A stretch of 64,000 nucleotides of DNA from CAYSFW01 sp050329935. Lineage in GTDB: Bacteria; Pseudomonadota; Gammaproteobacteria; UWMA-0217. The notes below the pieces were generated by a model. It worked only from the letters and a program-made list of their open reading frames with translations. It searched no databases and had not been told where the DNA came from. How positions within the stretch are numbered: position 1 is the stretch's first letter; each line of letters starts with the position of its first letter. The stretch covers positions 9,882-73,881 of the forward strand of contig JBHJOI010000105.1 in NCBI GenBank assembly GCA_050329935.1, written 5' to 3'. The translations under genes and the position numbers were made by a program. This document shows, one piece after another, positions 60,715 to 64,000 of this stretch.

Positions 60715-63198
60715 TCATGCCGCGACCGTTTGTTGGTAGAGGTATTGCTGGAAGCCGACGAAGGCTTTATTGATCTCTTCGGGTCGGCCACCAAGGTCGG
60801 CGACGGCATCGGCGAGGGAGTTGTGGTATTTGAGCAAGAGCAGCGGCGTGAGCTTTTCCTGGTCGAGTTCTTCGACCCCTACGCTCACGTAGTGCTGGAG
60901 CACGAAATCAAGGAATGCCTGCTGCTTCGCGTTGAATTCCGAAATAATGTAGATCCTTGCATTGGCGGCTCGCACCTCGCGGGTGATCGTTGGCAATGCG
61001 TAGGCCACGTGGGCAAGCACGTCGAACAGGTCGCTCTTTTCGGCGTCGATGATCTTCTGCATTTCGGCCAGTTGGTCATGGCCGAAGCCGTTTTCAGCCA
61101 ACCCCTGCAACAGTTTTCGTCGCGTGTCGGGCGCGCTCCAGATCGCTCGGAGTTCGGCTTCGTCCTTGAAGAAATCCGGCAGTTTGCCAAAGAGCAGTTC
61201 CATGAATTGTTGCGCGCTCATCGGCGTGCCGTCGGGATGCCAGAAACTCGTCATCATCATGTGCTGGATGGCGCGCTCCTTGCCGTCGGCGAGTTTCACC
61301 TTCACCTTTTTCTTCTTTTTGCATACACAGCGTGTCTGCCCGCACTCCGGGCACGGCTCTTGCGGGCACTCGCAGGGCGATTGGCCGCAGACCTCGCATG
61401 GTTTGGGCGGCTTCACCTCGCAGGCGCAAGGCCGCTCACCGCACTTGGCACACAGCGCTTCCTCTTGCGGCGGGCCATCCCATTCGGGGTCCTGGAAATT
61501 CAGGTGTGCCTTCACGAAGTCGTAAATCGTGAAGTAATCCTTGCCGTCAAAGAGCCGCGTGCCGCGACCGATGATTTGCTTAAACTCGATCATCGAATGG
61601 ATCGGGCGCATCAGCACGATGTTGCGGATGTTGCGGGCGTCCACGCCGGTGGAGAGTTTTTGCGAAGTGGTCAAAATGGTCGGGATGGACTTTTCATTAT
61701 CCTGAAAATCGCGCAGCCATTGCTCGCCGATACCGCCGTCGTCCGCCGTGACACGGTGGCAATAATTCGGATCTTTGTTCGTCTTGAGCTGGTTGATCAG
61801 GTCGCGTACCAGTAGCGCGTGGCCTTGGTTGGCGCAAAACACCAAAGTCTTTTCATTTTGATTGATCTGGGACAGGAAGATCTCGACGCGCTTCTTTTCG
61901 CGTTCGCGGATCTCAATACGCCGATTGAAGTCCTTTTCCTCATAACGCTTTCCGGCCTCTATCTCACCTTCGACCACGGTGTCGTCGGAGGTAAAAACAT
62001 AATCGTCCATCGTCGTCGCAATCTGCTTCACGCGGAACGGGGTGAGGAAGCCGTCATTGATACCGTCCTTGAGCGAATAGGTATAAACCGGCTCGCCGAA
62101 ATAGGCGTAGGTGTCCACGTTGTCCCGGCGCTTCGGCGTCGCGGTGAGGCCGAGCTGCACCGCCGGCGCGAAATAATCGAGAATATCGCGCCAATTGCTC
62201 TCGTCGTTCGCGCCGCCGCGATGGCACTCGTCGATCACGATGAAATCAAAAAAATCCGGCGGATAGGCGCCGTACACCCCGCGCGCTTCCGCCACCATCG
62301 CCAACGAGGCCAAATCTTCCTCCGCCAGCGGGTAGACCAGCGGCGTCGAGGCGGCGGGTTTGACCTGTTTGAGCGAACCGGCCTCATCGGTTCCGAAGGT
62401 CATGAAGGTCTGGAAGATGGTGAAGAACAAGCTGCCATTCTTCGGCGCCCTGCCCTTCTTGCGGATCTCATCCGGGGCGATGCGGACCAAGGCGTCTTCC
62501 GGGAAGGCGGAGAAGGCGTTGTACGCCTGATTCGCCAGGATGTTGCGATCGGCGAGGAACAGGATGCGCGGCCGGCGCGTGGCTTCACGGCCCAGATTCC
62601 ACCGCGCATGAAACAGTTTCCACGCAATCTGAAAGGCGATGAAGGTCTTGCCCGTGCCGGTGGCGAGCGTCAGCAGGATGCGCTGCTCCTCCTCCGCGAT
62701 GGCCTGCATCACGCGCTCGACGGCGATGTCCTGATAGTAGCGCCCCGGATGCGAGCCGCCCTTGTCCTCGAACGGCACCGCCGCGAAGCGGTCGCGCCAC
62801 GCATTCGCCTCGGCGAAGGTCATGGCCCAGAGTTCGTCCGGCGATGGATAGGCCGCAATTTCACCTTCCGCGCCGGTTTCCATGTCGATGGCGTAGATGC
62901 CTTGGCCGTTGGTGGCATAGGTGAAGCGCACCGCCAGCTTGCACGCGTAATCCTTGGCCTGACCCACGCCCTCGGTCAGGGCCTGATCCCACGCCTTGGC
63001 CTCGACCACGGCCAGCTTGGTGTTGCGATACTCCAGCAGATAATCCGCCTTGATCGACGTGCCGCGTTTGCCGTGGCCCTCGATGCGGCCCGGCGCGATG
63101 GCGTATTCCCGCCGAATGCGGCTGCCTTCGACCACACCCCAACCCGCCGCTTGTAAGGCGGGATCAATGTGCTCGGCGCGGGTCTCGGCTTCGTTCAT
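60715..63198 (-). CDS. hsdR: Type I restriction enzyme R subunit (EcoEI/HsdR type)
   Basis: The 827-residue protein has an N-terminal PD-(D/E)xK nuclease with Asp52, Glu66 and Lys68 (KADYLLEYR and VVEAKA), a superfamily 2 helicase with Walker A ATGTGKTF (179-186), VIDECHRGG near residue 327 and LGLTATPKR, and an EcoEI-type C-terminal domain. Between residues about 582 and 630 three C-x2-C-G-x3-C-x-C units (CAKCGERPCAC, CEVCGQSPCEC, CPECGQTRCVC) could bind zinc. DNA cutting and translocation by R subunits need HsdM and HsdS; neither is intact nearby. Confidence 0.93.
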   Translation of the reverse strand: MNEAETRAEHIDPALQAAGWGVVEGSRIRREYAIAPGRIEGHGKRGTSIKADYLLEYRNTKLAVVEAKAWDQALTEGVGQAKDYACKLAVRFTYATNGQGIYAIDMETGAEGEIAAYPSPDELWAMTFAEANAWRDRFAAVPFEDKGGSHPGRYYQDIAVERVMQAIAEEEQRILLTLATGTGKTFIAFQIAWKLFHARWNLGREATRRPRILFLADRNILANQAYNAFSAFPEDALVRIAPDEIRKKGRAPKNGSLFFTIFQTFMTFGTDEAGSLKQVKPAASTPLVYPLAEEDLASLAMVAEARGVYGAYPPDFFDFIVIDECHRGGANDESNWRDILDYFAPAVQLGLTATPKRRDNVDTYAYFGEPVYTYSLKDGINDGFLTPFRVKQIATTMDDYVFTSDDTVVEGEIEAGKRYEEKDFNRRIEIREREKKRVEIFLSQINQNEKTLVFCANQGHALLVRDLINQLKTNKDPNYCHRVTADDGGIGEQWLRDFQDNEKSIPTILTTSQKLSTGVDARNIRNIVLMRPIHSMIEFKQIIGRGTRLFDGKDYFTIYDFVKAHLNFQDPEWDGPPQEEALCAKCGERPCACEVKPPKPCEVCGQSPCECPQEPCPECGQTRCVCKKKKKVKVKLADGKERAIQHMMMTSFWHPDGTPMSAQQFMELLFGKLPDFFKDEAELRAIWSAPDTRRKLLQGLAENGFGHDQLAEMQKIIDAEKSDLFDVLAHVAYALPTITREVRAANARIYIISEFNAKQQAFLDFVLQHYVSVGVEELDQEKLTPLLLLKYHNSLADAVADLGGRPEEINKAFVGFQQYLYQQTVAA

Positions 63199-63614
63199 TG
63201 GGGTGTCGCCAGCATGTTCATAGCCGCTTCCAACTCCCGAGCATTGGCTTCGAAGCGCTGCTGGTTGAGTGTGTAGCCCTGGGTGAGGTGTTCACGAAGA
63301 ATACGGGTGGCCCATTGGCGAAAACGGGTGCCCTGCTGCGATTTGACTCGATAACCGACCGAAATGATGACATCGAGGTTGTAATGCTCGACCTGGTAGG
63401 TTTTACCATCAGCGGCAGTATGTGCAAATTTTGCACATACTGCATTCGCTTCCAGTTCGCCCTCGGCAAAGACATTCCGCAGGTGCTTGGTAATGACGGA
63501 GCGGTCGCGCCCGAACAACAGACTCAGTTGCTCCTGGCGCAACCACACCGTGTCTTGTCCCAACCGGACTTCGACCGTTCCATTTTCGGTCTGATAAATG
63601 CTGATTTCATTCAT
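63195..63614 (-). CDS. RhuM-family protein, truncated to the N-terminal domain
   Basis: The 139-residue protein starts MNEISIYQTENGTVEVRLGQ and has the family blocks VWLRQEQLSLLFGRDRSVIT (HTH-like), YNLDVIISVGYRVKSQQGTR and FRQWATRILREHLTQGYTLN. Full RhuM proteins are about 330-345 residues, and in the subgroup with NQ-x-RFE-x-NA-x-ELEAA the sequence continues into a Fic/DOC domain. Here it ends after AMNMLATPQ, with the stop overlapping the hsdR ATG. It may be a stable HTH remnant or an hsdR regulator. Confidence 0.8.
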   Translation of the reverse strand: MNEISIYQTENGTVEVRLGQDTVWLRQEQLSLLFGRDRSVITKHLRNVFAEGELEANAVCAKFAHTAADGKTYQVEHYNLDVIISVGYRVKSQQGTRFRQWATRILREHLTQGYTLNQQRFEANARELEAAMNMLATPQ

Positions 63615-63627
63615 CGCGTGTTCCTGA

Positions 63628-63771
63628 TCATAAACGACCGTTGAAGGCTTGGTGCAGCAGCGACGTCTTCAACGCCGCAAGCCGCAAGAGCCTGCGCTCG
63701 TAGCGGCGGGCGAGGCATTGAGGGTCTTGGTCATTGTTCCAACCACTGCATCGTGACCAGACCTGACAGGT
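63628..63771 (-). pseudogene. hsdS: HsdS specificity subunit, C-terminal remnant
   Basis: The last codons read LRLAALKTSLLHQAFNGRL, the classic C-terminal helix end of type I S subunits (L-x-A-L-K-x-S-L-L-x-Q-A-F-x-G-x-L). Only about 45 codons are open before a TAG at 63772-63774; both target-recognition domains are missing. It lies 13 bp upstream of rhuM, the natural hsdS-rhuM-hsdR order. Together with the missing hsdM it shows that the locus has been deleted on this side. Confidence 0.7.
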
Positions 63772-63773
63772 CT
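63759..63773. repeat. 15-bp perfect palindrome, REP-like
   Basis: AGACCTG and CAGGTCT flank a single A. It lies at the edge of the hsdS remnant. Only one copy was noticed in the window, so its status as a dispersed repeat is a guess. Confidence 0.3.
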
Positions 63774-63847
63774 ATGGCCGGAACGATGATCAAGGCCGCA
63801 TTGAGCTTCTGCCGCGCATAGCGTTTGGGATCGCTCGCGTAGCAGGC

Positions 63848-64000
63848 TCATGGATTCAAGTACCAAAGTGTGCCGTTGAGTACCGCCGCGAAACTCACCC
63901 AGGCCAGATACGGCACGAGCAGCCAGGCGGCGGCGCGGCTCACGGGCCGAAAGGCCAACAGGGTCGCCAGGATGGCCAGCCACAGCAGGATGATTTCCGC
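63848..64000 (-). CDS. tspO: TspO/MBR family protein, C-terminal part
   Basis: The partial frame runs off the window edge. Its last 50 residues include AEIILLWLAILATLLAFRPV and WLLVPYLAWVSFAAVLNGTL, ending WYLNP. This is the fourth and fifth membrane helices of tryptophan-rich sensory proteins, where L-V-P-Y-L-A-W-V-S-F-A is highly conserved. TspO proteins bind tetrapyrroles and cholesterol-like ligands. The stop is a TGA at 63848-63850. Confidence 0.85.
   Translation of the reverse strand, partial: AEIILLWLAILATLLAFRPVSRAAAWLLVPYLAWVSFAAVLNGTLWYLNP

Noticed and set aside
61819..63156. 445-codon plus-strand frame opposite hsdR
   Set aside because: Antisense shadow; hsdR on the other strand has full catalytic motifs.
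63669..63983. 104-codon minus-strand frame near the right edge
   Set aside because: It is out of frame with the TspO C-terminus, whose frame has clear conserved helices; the remainder has no family match.

Overview
The window looks like a chromosomal segment of a GC-rich gammaproteobacterium that oxidises sulfur compounds. Two things point there. First, it carries an aprMBA locus: adenylylsulfate (APS) reductase with an AprM-type membrane anchor, an arrangement known from sulfur-oxidising bacteria. Second, it carries the gammaproteobacterial block leuC-leuD-leuB-asd-fimV-truA-trpF-trpB-trpA-accD-folC-SPOR-cvpA-purF in almost the order seen in Pseudomonas-like genomes. No rRNA, tRNA, CRISPR array or transposase was found. 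Everything here was read from sequence and translated ORFs; no database search was possible.

Layout. 1-1,080: relics only (5' piece of an ECF sigma factor, 3' piece of a CotH-like gene, unassigned fragments). 1,080-2,530: a ferritin-like DUF2202-type protein, a VOC/bleomycin-resistance-like protein and an IsdG-like haem-degrading monooxygenase. 2,530-7,630: a regulatory region with a perfect 24-bp palindrome, then aprM-aprB-aprA and three co-directional genes (116-aa unknown, SlyD-like FKBP, 53-aa unknown) closed by a hairpin. 7,870-9,230: MlaC-like periplasmic protein and an L,D-transpeptidase. 9,230-25,850: the purF-to-leuC biosynthetic block, read on the minus strand, with two overlapping entericidin-type lipoprotein genes between leuC and leuD; a LysR regulator is divergent from leuC. 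27,060-37,140: photolyase, rimO, a chemoreceptor and a giant NAD-dependent glutamate dehydrogenase. 37,270-39,850: a mosaic OmpA-family protein with a sorting-signal-like segment in its middle. 40,190-46,830: an ABC-F ATPase, a RES/Xre toxin-antitoxin pair with its own palindromic operator, and mfd. 46,830-54,410: alpha/beta hydrolase, H+-pyrophosphatase, a c-type cytochrome, a TPR-like secreted protein, a metallophosphoesterase, glutaminyl cyclase and dcd. 54,490-60,410: a 24-aa membrane peptide, then oppB-C-D-F behind an MscS-family channel gene. 60,710-64,000: an eroded type I restriction locus (intact hsdR, truncated rhuM, tail of hsdS) beside the 3' end of tspO.

Functional reading. APS reductase would oxidise sulfite with AMP to APS, passing electrons through AprB and AprM towards the quinone pool. 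The minus-strand block supplies leucine, tryptophan, aspartate-family amino acids, purines, folate and malonyl-CoA. The accessory parts are the two window ends and the RES/Xre insertion between an ABC-F gene and mfd.
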